DNA of 64,000 nt. Source: CAVOJV01 sp963696325 (GTDB lineage Bacteria; Pseudomonadota; Gammaproteobacteria; Competibacterales; Competibacteraceae). Below, piece by piece: positions 55,723 through 63,076 of this stretch (position 1 is its first letter; every line of letters begins with the position of its first letter). The notes under the pieces were generated by a model. That model did not search any database. It saw nothing but the letters and a program-made list of their open reading frames with translations, and was not told the origin of the DNA. The position numbers and the translations under genes are program-made. The stretch lies in the NCBI GenBank assembly GCA_963696325.1, contig CAVOJV010000005.1, positions 1-64,000 of the forward strand. Direction: 5' to 3'.

Positions 55723-56108
55723 ATGCCGCACGCCGGGAACTACTGCAACGTTCCAGGGCTCGGATGGAGCTTTGCCGGTTCGCTGGCACGCGAGCACCTG
55801 CGTGCTCGCGTGAAACCCCGGTTCACCCTGCGCGACGGGATGACCTATGGCGACTACGTCGAGCAGCTTCCTACCTGCTGTTGCTCAAAGCCATCCGCGT
55901 ACTCGATCCGGGGATGGCGGACGATCACTCGCATGCGAGTTTGCTCGAACTGGTCAACATGCGGGATGAACTATCCGAGCTGTTCGGCAATCGCCCTGTC
56001 GACGTGGCAACCCCGAGCATCCTAAGTAATCCGTTTCGACGCCGCACCGTCATGCGGGATCTGGAGACCATTTTGACAGCGAGTGACCAGGATTTCGCCG
56101 ACCTTTGA
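55723..56108 (+). pseudogene. Fused fragments: HsdM-like N-terminus and a nucleotidyltransferase C-terminus
   Basis: TLRDGMTYGDYVEQL (about 55827-55871) matches the start of type I methylase HsdM. After a frame change LLELVNMRDELSELFGNRPV and DVATPSILSNPFRRRTVMRD match the end of a larger MNT-type nucleotidyltransferase. The two were joined by deletion. Stop at 56108. Confidence 0.5.
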
Positions 56109-56111
56109 GAT

Positions 56112-56216
56112 ATGCTCAAAGCCGCGCGGGATGCGGTGGAGATCGTGGACGACCTGGAGGCAACGCTGGAGCAGTTCAGGCTGATCGCGGGGGACTTGGG
56201 CGGCGGCGAATTGTAG
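56112..56216 (+). pseudogene. HEPN-like fragment
   Basis: 34 codons, MLKAARDAVEIVDDLEATLE, resembling the first helices of a HEPN partner of the preceding nucleotidyltransferase. It is too short to be a working toxin. Confidence 0.4.
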
Positions 56217-56399
56217 CCGCCGGCTTCGTAGGCACGCAGCAGGAGATGGAACTCACACCCTTCTCGGAAACCGCCTTCAGCTTGGCGGTCGTCAGTTGTT
56301 CAGTTGCCATGTCTCGTTTCTCCGTCTCTGTGGGTACAAGTTTTATGTGTACATATTTCGGCTGGTGGTGGATTGTGTTGGATACGTTGTTGCCTAACG

Positions 56400-56442
56400 A
56401 CGAACCAGACGGTAGGGAGTTCGAATCTCTCCGGGCGCGCCA
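56400..56442 (+). other. Right attachment site (attR): 3' part of tRNA-Arg
   Basis: 43-bp copy of 34870-34912 with mismatches at 56409 and 56414; the last 28 bp to CCA are identical. It has no 5' half of a tRNA before it. A terminator follows at once. Confidence 0.75.
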
Positions 56443-56450
56443 TAAAAAAA

Positions 56451-56484
56451 CGGGTTAGGTATATTCACCTAGCCCGTTTTTTTT
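56451..56484 (+). terminator. Rho-independent terminator (probably of the original tRNA-Arg transcript)
   Basis: CGGGTTAGGT (56451-56460) pairs with ACCTAGCCCG (56467-56476, one G-T pair), followed by eight T and preceded by seven A, so it can act in both directions. It lies 8 bp after the tRNA-derived repeat. Confidence 0.88.
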
Positions 56485-56538
56485 ATTGTGGCTGACAGAT
56501 GTATGAACCGTGACCGAACGAACTGGCCGATTCAGAAT

Positions 56539-57153
56539 TTACCCTTCAGTCTCGACGAAGTGAGCGTCCTGGATCGGCAGAACCTGATCAAGTATGCCGT
56601 GCAGAACTTGTCCTGGCGAACCAATGGAGTCAACGTTGGCGACCAAGGTCGGCGCGTAATGCTCCAGGAGTGGAAAGGTGTCGCGCTCATAGATTTGCCA
56701 GCGCCGGCGAATGACCTTTTCATCGGCGTCGTCGTAGCGGTTTTCCTTCAGCGCTCGCTTGCGAAGGCGCTCAAACATGGCATTTTCATCTTTGCAATAC
56801 AAGTGGATGACCTTGAGCACCTCGATGTGCTCTTGCATAATCTGCGCTTGCTGCAAGGTGCGGGGGATGCCGTCGAGGATTAGCAGGTCGACCCGGGGCT
56901 TGTAGTCGCCGAGGATCGTGTGGGCGTGAATGGTTTGCAACCAGAGTTTCACGGTCACCTCATCGGGCACCAGTTCGCCGCGTGAACTGTATTGGTAAAA
57001 CGCCTTGCCGATGTCGCTGGAGATATCGATATTTCGAAAAACCTCGCCGCAAGAGGAATGGAAAAACCCCGGTATCTCTCCCAAGATCTTACCCTGTGTT
57101 CCTTTACCTGATCCGGGAGCACCGAAGAGAAGGACGGTATTATATCGGTTCAT
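56539..57153 (-). CDS. Adenylate kinase-like nucleoside monophosphate kinase
   Basis: 204 aa. P-loop LLFGAPGSGKGTQGKI (residues 6-21), the substrate region HSSCGEVFRNI, DLLILDGIPRTLQQAQIM (conserved DGxPR), and a short lid region (RKRALKENRYDDADEKVIRR). This is the ADK fold with the short lid, not the usual housekeeping Adk length, so AMP specificity is uncertain. ATG 57153. The end is convergent with the tRNA terminator. Confidence 0.8.
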   Translation of the reverse strand: MNRYNTVLLFGAPGSGKGTQGKILGEIPGFFHSSCGEVFRNIDISSDIGKAFYQYSSRGELVPDEVTVKLWLQTIHAHTILGDYKPRVDLLILDGIPRTLQQAQIMQEHIEVLKVIHLYCKDENAMFERLRKRALKENRYDDADEKVIRRRWQIYERDTFPLLEHYAPTLVANVDSIGSPGQVLHGILDQVLPIQDAHFVETEG

Positions 57154-57445
57154 AGTAGCCTTGACTCGGTTAGAGGACTGGCCATCTACCGCTTTGCGCG
57201 GACGGAATTGCTTAATCCACCTCACCAATAGAGATTGAACGTTATAATTTTCTTGAACAACAACTAAAAAAAGTAGACATAATTGAAGTTGGTATCAAGT
57301 TTTGTGTTGTTACCGGGTCAAATTGGTGAACGCTTGACTGGAATCGCGCGACTCGCGGCGGTTCTTCACATCGAGAGGTTCTTCCAGCACGGCTCCCACG
57401 CCGTGCGAACCGCCAGCGATTTGCGGTAATTTCCGGCGAGGGTGC
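57154..57445. other. Intergenic, no gene recognised
   Basis: About 290 bp between the kinase start and the end of the HTH gene; it should hold the kinase promoter. No clear motif was found. Confidence 0.4.
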
Positions 57446-57769
57446 CTATTCGTGGAGCAAGCGCTTGATCACCGTGTGATGCCACCAGCCTTGACCAGAC
57501 AGTGTCGGTACGCGCTCATCATTGAAGCGCCTGGCGATTTTCGAGTAGCTAAAGCCCTCCGCTCGGAGGATTTCGGCGCGCTGCCGAAGTGACTCGCGGT
57601 GGGCGTTTGAAGTGGCCGCAGAAGAGGCGTGGTTCATATCCAGCGTCGACCTGACGGTGTCAAGAGACCAGCTCAGTTCAGCGGCGATATCTTCTAGCGG
57701 AACGCCTTGGGCATGGAGTTCCCATACCCGTTCCCGCATTGCCAGTAGTTGTTTATCCTGATTAGGCAT
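57446..57769 (-). CDS. HTH protein with recombinase-like C-terminus, unknown function
   Basis: 107 aa from ATG 57769. An N-terminal sigma/HTH-like segment (ELHAQGVPLEDIAAELSWSL) is followed by AEGFSYSKIARRFNDERVPT, the pattern found in the recombinase domain of serine recombinases (IA..N..GVPT..G..W). There is no catalytic domain. Possibly a small DNA-binding regulator. The stop is 76 aa-coding turns after the second HTH; the gene runs codirectionally behind bcp. Confidence 0.5.
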   Translation of the reverse strand: MPNQDKQLLAMRERVWELHAQGVPLEDIAAELSWSLDTVRSTLDMNHASSAATSNAHRESLRQRAEILRAEGFSYSKIARRFNDERVPTLSGQGWWHHTVIKRLLHE

Positions 57770-57827
57770 GTCATGTGCCCCTTGCGAAGTTGGGCACGCT
57801 TGCCCAAGGAGAGCCAGCAGATGATAT

Positions 57828-58310
57828 TCAGCCCAGTTGGAGTTCTTCAAGCTTCCTGCGCACCTGTTCGGCGTGTCCGGCCGCTTTCGCCTTTTTCCAG
57901 TGGTGAGCGACTTTGCCGGCGGGATCGATCAATACCGTGGAGCGGATCACGCCTTCGCTGATACGCCCGTACATATTCTTCTGCCCCCACGCGCCATACT
58001 GCGCCAACACCATGTGGTTCTCATCGCTGAGCAGGGTAATGCTAAGGTTATGCTTGCTGATGAACTTCTGATGACTGGCGAGGGAATCGGGACTGCAACC
58101 GAGAACCGTTGCCTTGAGCGCTTCGAACTGCTTGAGACCCCCAGTGAAGTCGCAAGCTTCCGTCGTGCAGCCGGGGGTGTCGTCCTTGGGATAGAAATAC
58201 AGAACGATCCAGCGGCCCTGCAAATCCTTGAGACTGACCGGGTTGCCATCTTGATTCGGTAACGTGAATGCGGGTGCTTCCTTGCCGACTTCAAGGGTGG
58301 TTTGAACCAT
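57828..58310 (-). CDS. bcp: Thioredoxin-dependent peroxiredoxin (Bcp/PrxQ)
   Basis: 160 aa. APAFTLPNQDGNPVSLKDL, VLYFYPKDDTPGCTTEACDF with peroxidatic Cys and, five residues on, the resolving Cys as in PrxQ/Bcp; later the conserved VIRSTVLIDPAGKVAHHW. It reduces hydroperoxides using thioredoxin. ATG 58310 has GGAGG nine bases upstream. Confidence 0.93.
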   Translation of the reverse strand: MVQTTLEVGKEAPAFTLPNQDGNPVSLKDLQGRWIVLYFYPKDDTPGCTTEACDFTGGLKQFEALKATVLGCSPDSLASHQKFISKHNLSITLLSDENHMVLAQYGAWGQKNMYGRISEGVIRSTVLIDPAGKVAHHWKKAKAAGHAEQVRRKLEELQLG

Positions 58311-58569
58311 GACTAATACCTCCGGCTTTTCGTAATTTTGAGCTTTATAGCCAGCCACTTGCGAGGTGCCCAGGGACCGGCGGGTACAGCTAGTATGTGC
58401 AGGAATGCGGGAAATAGTTCGGTCGAGAGGCGGGATTAGCTTTTTTACAACACCGCCTGCACTAAATGATTCCCGCGGCAGTTGTGATTATGCGCCCTGA
58501 GTGGGTAGACTGTAATCATTGGGAAATCATCTGCAACCGTTATGTTGTCTGGCCGTTAGGGGGGTAGTA

Positions 58570-60099
58570 ATGAATCTTGGCACGCTTCTGCCGCGGCATG
58601 CGCGTTATCGGCCTGATCATCTGGCGCTGATCGTCGGTGAACAACGGCTGAATTACCGGAAGTTTAACGCCTACGTCAACAGACTGGCCAATGCCCTGCT
58701 GGCAAGCGGCGTCCGCAAGGGCGAGAAGATCGCTACCATCTTGCCCAACTGCCTGGAGCTGATGGCGGCCTATTGGGCGGGAGCGAAGACGGGCATCGTC
58801 ATTGTCCCCAGCAGCACCCTGCTCCAGGACAGCGGCCTGGCCACCCTGCTCAGGGATTCGGATACGGTGCTGGTGCTCGCCGACGCCTCCTTCGCCGACG
58901 CCCTGGAGCGCATCCGCGGGGAGCTTCCGGCTATCCGCGACTTTGTTCTGGTTGGCGGCGCGGGGACGGCGCGCGAGGGTTTTCATGGTCATGTCGATTT
59001 TGTCGGCACCGCCTCCGAGGACAACCCGCCGGATGCCGGCATCACCGATGCCGATGTGTTCAACATCATGTATTCCAGCGGCACCACTGGCGCTCCCAAG
59101 GGTATCGTGCACACCCATTACGTGCGCGCCATGTACTGCACGATGTTTGCCTCGGCCTGGCGGATGACGCCGGAGAGCGTGGTTCTGCACGCCGGCGCCA
59201 TCGTCTTCAACGGCGCCATGCTGGACCTGATGCCGTGGATGTACCTGGGCTGTACTTACATTCTGCACGAATCTTTCAACGCCGAAGCCGTGATCCGCGC
59301 CATCGACCAAGAAAAAGTCACGCATATCGTCATGGTGCCTTCACAGATCATCGCCATCCTCAACAGTCCGGCTTTCCGGCCGGAGGCGCTGCAATCGCTG
59401 GAGATGCTGCATAACGTCGGAGCGCCGCTGCTGCTGGAGTACAAGCGCCGTATCAACGAGCTTCTGCCGGGCCGTTTTTACGAACTGTATGGATTGACCG
59501 AGGGTTTCATGACCATTCTCGACAAGCACGATGCCATTCGTAAGGTGGGTTCGGTAGGCGTGCCGCCGGCATTTATGGAGATGCGCATCCTCAACGACGA
59601 TGGCGAGGAATGTAAACCTGGCGAGGTCGGCGAGATCTGCGGTAAGAGCCCGATGATGATGCCCGGCTACTACAAGCGTCCCGATTTGACCGCGAAGGCC
59701 ATCATTGACGGCTGGCTGCACACGGGCGACGCCGGTTACGCGGACGATGACGGCTATCTGTTCCTGGTCGACCGTATCAAGGATATGATCATCACCGGCG
59801 GAGTGAACGTCTATCCGAAAGATATCGAGGAGATCATCATCCAGCACCCGGCGGTCAACGAGGTGGCCGTGTTTGGGGTGCCCGACGAGAAATGGGGGGA
59901 AACACCGGTCGCTGCCGTGGTTCTGGGCCCGGGTAAGACGCTGGAAGCCAAAGAATTGGTCGAGTGGACCAACAGCCGCGTCGATGCCAAGTTCCAGCGC
60001 ATTAGCGACGCGGTGATCATGGAGACGTTTCCGCGCAATGTCGCTGGCAAGACGCTCAAGCGCGAAATGCGCGATCAGTATAAGAAGGGCAATGAATAA
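58570..60099 (+). CDS. AMP-dependent synthetase/acyl-CoA ligase
   Basis: 509 aa, ANL superfamily. Motifs: IMYSSGTTGAPKGIVHTHYV (ATP loop, A3), FYELYGLTEGF (A5), DGWLHTGDAGYADDDGYLFL (A7), VDRIKDMIITGGVNVYPKDI (A8) and the C-terminal lysine in FPRNVAGKTLKREMRD (A10). It activates a carboxylic acid as acyl-AMP and usually transfers it to CoA; medium- or long-chain fatty acid or aryl acid is possible. ATG 58570. Transcribed alone, divergent from bcp. Confidence 0.9.
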   Translation: MNLGTLLPRHARYRPDHLALIVGEQRLNYRKFNAYVNRLANALLASGVRKGEKIATILPNCLELMAAYWAGAKTGIVIVPSSTLLQDSGLATLLRDSDTVLVLADASFADALERIRGELPAIRDFVLVGGAGTAREGFHGHVDFVGTASEDNPPDAGITDADVFNIMYSSGTTGAPKGIVHTHYVRAMYCTMFASAWRMTPESVVLHAGAIVFNGAMLDLMPWMYLGCTYILHESFNAEAVIRAIDQEKVTHIVMVPSQIIAILNSPAFRPEALQSLEMLHNVGAPLLLEYKRRINELLPGRFYELYGLTEGFMTILDKHDAIRKVGSVGVPPAFMEMRILNDDGEECKPGEVGEICGKSPMMMPGYYKRPDLTAKAIIDGWLHTGDAGYADDDGYLFLVDRIKDMIITGGVNVYPKDIEEIIIQHPAVNEVAVFGVPDEKWGETPVAAVVLGPGKTLEAKELVEWTNSRVDAKFQRISDAVIMETFPRNVAGKTLKREMRDQYKKGNE

Positions 60100-60150
60100 C
60101 CAAGCCCGCCGCCCTGAATTGAGCATGGATTGAGTAAGCGGCCAAGAAAA

Positions 60151-60172
60151 AGCCCGCTCGTGCGCGCGGGCT
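60151..60172. terminator. Hairpin after the acyl-CoA ligase
   Basis: AGCCCGC (60151-60157) pairs with GCGGGCT (60166-60172), 50 bp after the ligase stop. The run of A before it makes a good terminator on the minus strand only; on the plus strand no T-run follows. Confidence 0.45.
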
Positions 60173-60320
60173 GAAGGTTCCAGGAGGAGCCTGAATGACC
60201 AGGCCGGATCTGGTTAGCATCTGTTTGTGAACGGAATGTTACAGCCGCCAGCGAACTGCCGGCTTGAGCCAAGCCAGTAGGCGGTTACCATGAGGGCTGA
60301 CGCACCGTTAGGGAGTCGCT

Positions 60321-60809
60321 GTGCTGTATACGTTCGGTCTGGGGTTGTTTTATTTCTGCCTCTGGCTGTTGATGTCCGGTTACTTCTGCGTTCCCTTATT
60401 GCTGGGCTTCGGTATCTGCTCCTCTGTGCTCGTGGTATGGATCGGTCGGCGGATAGAGAAGCGCTCAGCCCCGAACCCATACCCTGATTGCCTGAGCTTG
60501 AACCTGCACCTTCTGCTTTACTGGTCTTGACTCATGTGAGAACTCATAAAGTCCGACCTCGACGTGACCCGGATCATCCTGGACCCCAAACTTCCCATCA
60601 GCCCAACCCTGATTCGCCTCAAGGCGACGCAACGTACCAATATGGGGCGGGTGATATACGCTTATTCCATCTCTTTGACTCCTGGCACGGTGACTACCTA
60701 CCTGAGGGGCGACACACTGGTTGTTCATGCCCTGACACTGGCTGCAGCCGACGCGTTGCGGGAGGGTGAAATGGATCGGTGGTTAACCGCTTTGGAGGGG
60801 GGTGCTGAT
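60321..60809 (+). pseudogene. Mrp antiporter subunit E (MrpE/MnhE) with nonsense mutations
   Basis: MLYTFGLGLFYFCLWLLMSG and GFGICSSVLVVWIGRRIE, then two in-frame TGA codons (60528 and 60537) where the family has Trp and a basic residue. Afterwards the frame continues with LIKSDLDVTRIILDPKLPIS, GRVIYAYSISLTPGTVTTYL and LVVHALTLAAADALREGEMD. A G is missing in the G-run near 60798. Substitutions making stops indicate real decay, unlike the homopolymer breaks elsewhere. Confidence 0.75.
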
Positions 60810-61138
60810 GTTCGCGCTCCGGCAGGCTCGAACCCTGGAACTGGCGGCGGCCTTTGTCTATGCCGACAGTGCCATCAGCGTCACCGTCGCCGGCGATTTG
60901 CTCACCCTGTTCGTGTGCTGGGAATTAATGGCACGGTATTCCTGTACGCCTTTGCCACCAAGACCGCGTTATTCGCCCTGCTCGAGGGATTTCCAGGTGC
61001 TACCGTTCTGGTTCCTGTCGGATTGTACATGTCGTTCTACGGCATCATCTATGCTCTGCTGGCAAACGACATGCGCCGCTTTCTGGCCTACAGCATCGTC
61101 AATCAGGTGGGCTTCATGGTATTGGCGCTGGGCGGTGG
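60809..61138 (+). pseudogene. Mrp antiporter subunit D fragment
   Basis: LAAAFVYADSAISVTVAGDL and LTLFVCWELMA, then after a break near 60927 VFLYAFATKTALFALLEGFP and RRFLAYSIVNQVGFMVLALG, typical of MrpD/NuoM-type membrane subunits. Large parts are missing, and the IS1595 remnant follows. Confidence 0.65.
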
Positions 61139-61676
61139 AAGGCGACGAAGGGTACCTGGTGGCCGGTCACCAGGGGTCTCCGGAGGCGGTGCAAAAAAGG
61201 TGCGGAAAGGCCGGCGCCGCCTGCAAGGTGCGCGGGGACGCGGGACCCTGGCAACCGAAAAGCCGCCGATCTTCAGGATGACCCAGCGCGGCGGGGCGGT
61301 CGTGATCCGGCTGCTGGAGAGCGTCCAACAAGTGACGATCCAGCCGCTGGTCGAGCGGTTCATCGCGCCAGGAACCCAGGTGTACACCGACGAGTACGAC
61401 AGCTACCACCGGTTGTCCGAAGGGGGCTTCGACCATCAAACCGTGTACCATGGCCGGGGCGAATATGTCCGCGATGACGAGGGGGATGGCTTCCATGAGG
61501 TTCACGTTAACACCGCCAAGCGCTTCTGGTCGCTGTAGCACTGCTGGCTGCGGCCTCATCGCGGCATTTCGCAAGAGAAACTGCCGCTCTACTTGGGTTT
61601 ATTTCAGTTCGTGCACAACCCGTGCATTCGGGGCAAGGGCCTACTCAGGCCCCTGTTGCAGTTACTGGTGGCGTAA
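61139..61676 (+). mobile_element. IS1595 (ISXO2-like) transposase remnant
   Basis: The N-terminal half is missing. VEGDEGYLVAGHQGSPEAVQ, frame change in an A6 run near 61192, then GTLATEKPPIFRMTQRGGAV, TQVYTDEYDSYHRL (catalytic Asp) and GDGFHEVHVNTAKRFWSL with a TAG, ending LRPHRGISQEKLPLYLGLFQ. It truncates the Mrp remnants. Confidence 0.8.
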
Positions 61677-61789
61677 CCAGGCGAACTGTCCGGAATCCAC
61701 ATTGAGACTAAATTTATTCAGTAGAAGATTGCGAAACGATTGGTGTTCAACCATAATTTCACTGATCGAGCTGAACTCGGTTATATAGT

Positions 61790-61817
61790 CATAAGAAAAT
61801 CTTAAGAAAATCTTAGA
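61790..61817 (+). promoter_or_regulatory. Tandem response-regulator-like site before the EF-hand gene
   Basis: Three half-sites in 11-bp phase: CATAAG (61790), CTTAAG (61801), CTTAGA (61812), each separated by AAAAT. CTTAA-type direct repeats with 5-bp spacers are the PmrA/QseB class of OmpR-family binding sites. The site ends 15 bp before ATG 61833. Confidence 0.5.
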
Positions 61818-61832
61818 GAGGAGGGTTTGAAA

Positions 61833-62084
61833 ATGAATAAATTTCTCACCACTGGTATCGCTGCCGCTTGTATTAGTCTGGCGCTTTCAGTCAACGCCGC
61901 TGAAACTCAACCGATGCAAATGAATATGGCGACCGCGAAGACGATGATGGGCGCGGACGGGACGATTTCCAAGGATTCGTTTATGAAACATGGCGGAAAT
62001 GAGGCGGCATGGACGAAAATGGATCTCAATAAGGACGGCAAGCTGGATGCCAACGAGATCAAATTAGGCTTTAACGACAAGTAG
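61833..62084 (+). CDS. Secreted EF-hand calcium-binding protein
   Basis: 83 aa. ATG 61833 behind GAGGAGGG; signal peptide (FLTTGIAAACISLALSVNAA). One good EF-hand loop, DLNKDGKLDANEI (positions 1, 3, 5, 9, 12 all suitable), and a degenerate first loop around GADGTISKDSF. It probably binds Ca2+ in the periplasm. A role as calcium buffer or sensor is not known. Confidence 0.85.
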   Translation: MNKFLTTGIAAACISLALSVNAAETQPMQMNMATAKTMMGADGTISKDSFMKHGGNEAAWTKMDLNKDGKLDANEIKLGFNDK

Positions 62085-62273
62085 CCTTGCTTAACCGATG
62101 AAAAATCGCCTGGGGTTTCTGGCGACCCTGGCATAACACCTGGACAATTGACCCCTGGTTGGTTAAATGAACTGGCCGGGGGTTGACCTATTCTGAACAG
62201 CCTTCTACTGGCGAGCTGTCGGGCCGCTTGCTCAAGCCAGGTATCGCCGCGCCGCCGCAACGTTAGATTCCGC

Positions 62274-63065
62274 TCAAACCATCAACCGGTGCTTGATCAA
62301 CTTGATGGCGAGCAGCAAGGTGAGTAGCGTGTAAACGGTAAGCACTGAGAGGTGCAGGAGAGGATTATCGAGCGGTAAGCCGGTAATCAGCGGCCGGACC
62401 AGTTCCACAGCATGGATCAAGGGGAACCCCTGCGAGAGCCACTGAACAGCCGGGGGCATTTCTTCCAAGGGAAAGAACACGCCGCCGACCAGCAGCAGCG
62501 GCGTAATGATCAAGGTGTTGTAGTACAGGAAGAAATCGTAGTTCTTCGCGAATGCCGTAATCACCAGGGCCATGGACGCAAAGCAAAGGCCCGTCAGCAG
62601 CACGACGGGCAGGGCAAGCATCCCTTGCCAACTGGCAACTGCCCCCAGGAAAGCCGCTACAATCAGGATGGCGGCGCCACTGAACAGGCTCTTGGTCGCG
62701 GCCCACACCACTTCGCCGATGACGATGTCCGGTACATCCAGTGGAGTGGCTCGCATGGCGTCCCAGGTTTTCTGGACATCCATGCGGGTGTAGGCGGAAT
62801 ACATGCCTTCGAATGAAGCTGTCATCATGGCGCTGGAAACCACCATGCCCGAGGCGAGGAATACAATGTAGGGCATATTTTGAACGTTGCCCACAAAACT
62901 GCCCAGTCCATAGCCGAGGCCCAGCAGGTATAACAGGGGTTCGCCGAAGTTGCCGAGCAGCGCCGGGCCAGCCAGCTTTACCCAGACGCGGAAATTGCGC
63001 TTCCATACCGGGAACCAGCGTATTGTCGCAGCGCCGTGTGGGATTGCGTATCTGAACAGATCCAT
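62274..63065 (-). CDS. ABC-2 type transporter permease (NodJ-like)
   Basis: 263 aa, six membrane helices, ABC-2 family: LLGNFGEPLLYLLGLGYGLG, MTASFEGMYSAYTRMDVQKT, LLVGGVFFPLEEMPPAVQWL. Members export lipo-oligosaccharides (NodJ) or drugs and polysaccharides; the substrate here is unknown. ATG 63065; 11 bp after the ATPase gene stop, so one operon. Confidence 0.9.
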   Translation of the reverse strand: MDLFRYAIPHGAATIRWFPVWKRNFRVWVKLAGPALLGNFGEPLLYLLGLGYGLGSFVGNVQNMPYIVFLASGMVVSSAMMTASFEGMYSAYTRMDVQKTWDAMRATPLDVPDIVIGEVVWAATKSLFSGAAILIVAAFLGAVASWQGMLALPVVLLTGLCFASMALVITAFAKNYDFFLYYNTLIITPLLLVGGVFFPLEEMPPAVQWLSQGFPLIHAVELVRPLITGLPLDNPLLHLSVLTVYTLLTLLLAIKLIKHRLMV

Positions 63066-63076
63066 ATTGGCTCTCC

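Noticed and set aside
56399..56442. A second tRNA-Arg gene
   Set aside because: Only the 3' half from the anticodon is present; no acceptor 5' strand or D-arm precedes it.
57446..57769. Serine recombinase as the missing island integrase
   Set aside because: Only a recombinase-like helical segment; no catalytic domain, and it lies outside the att repeats.
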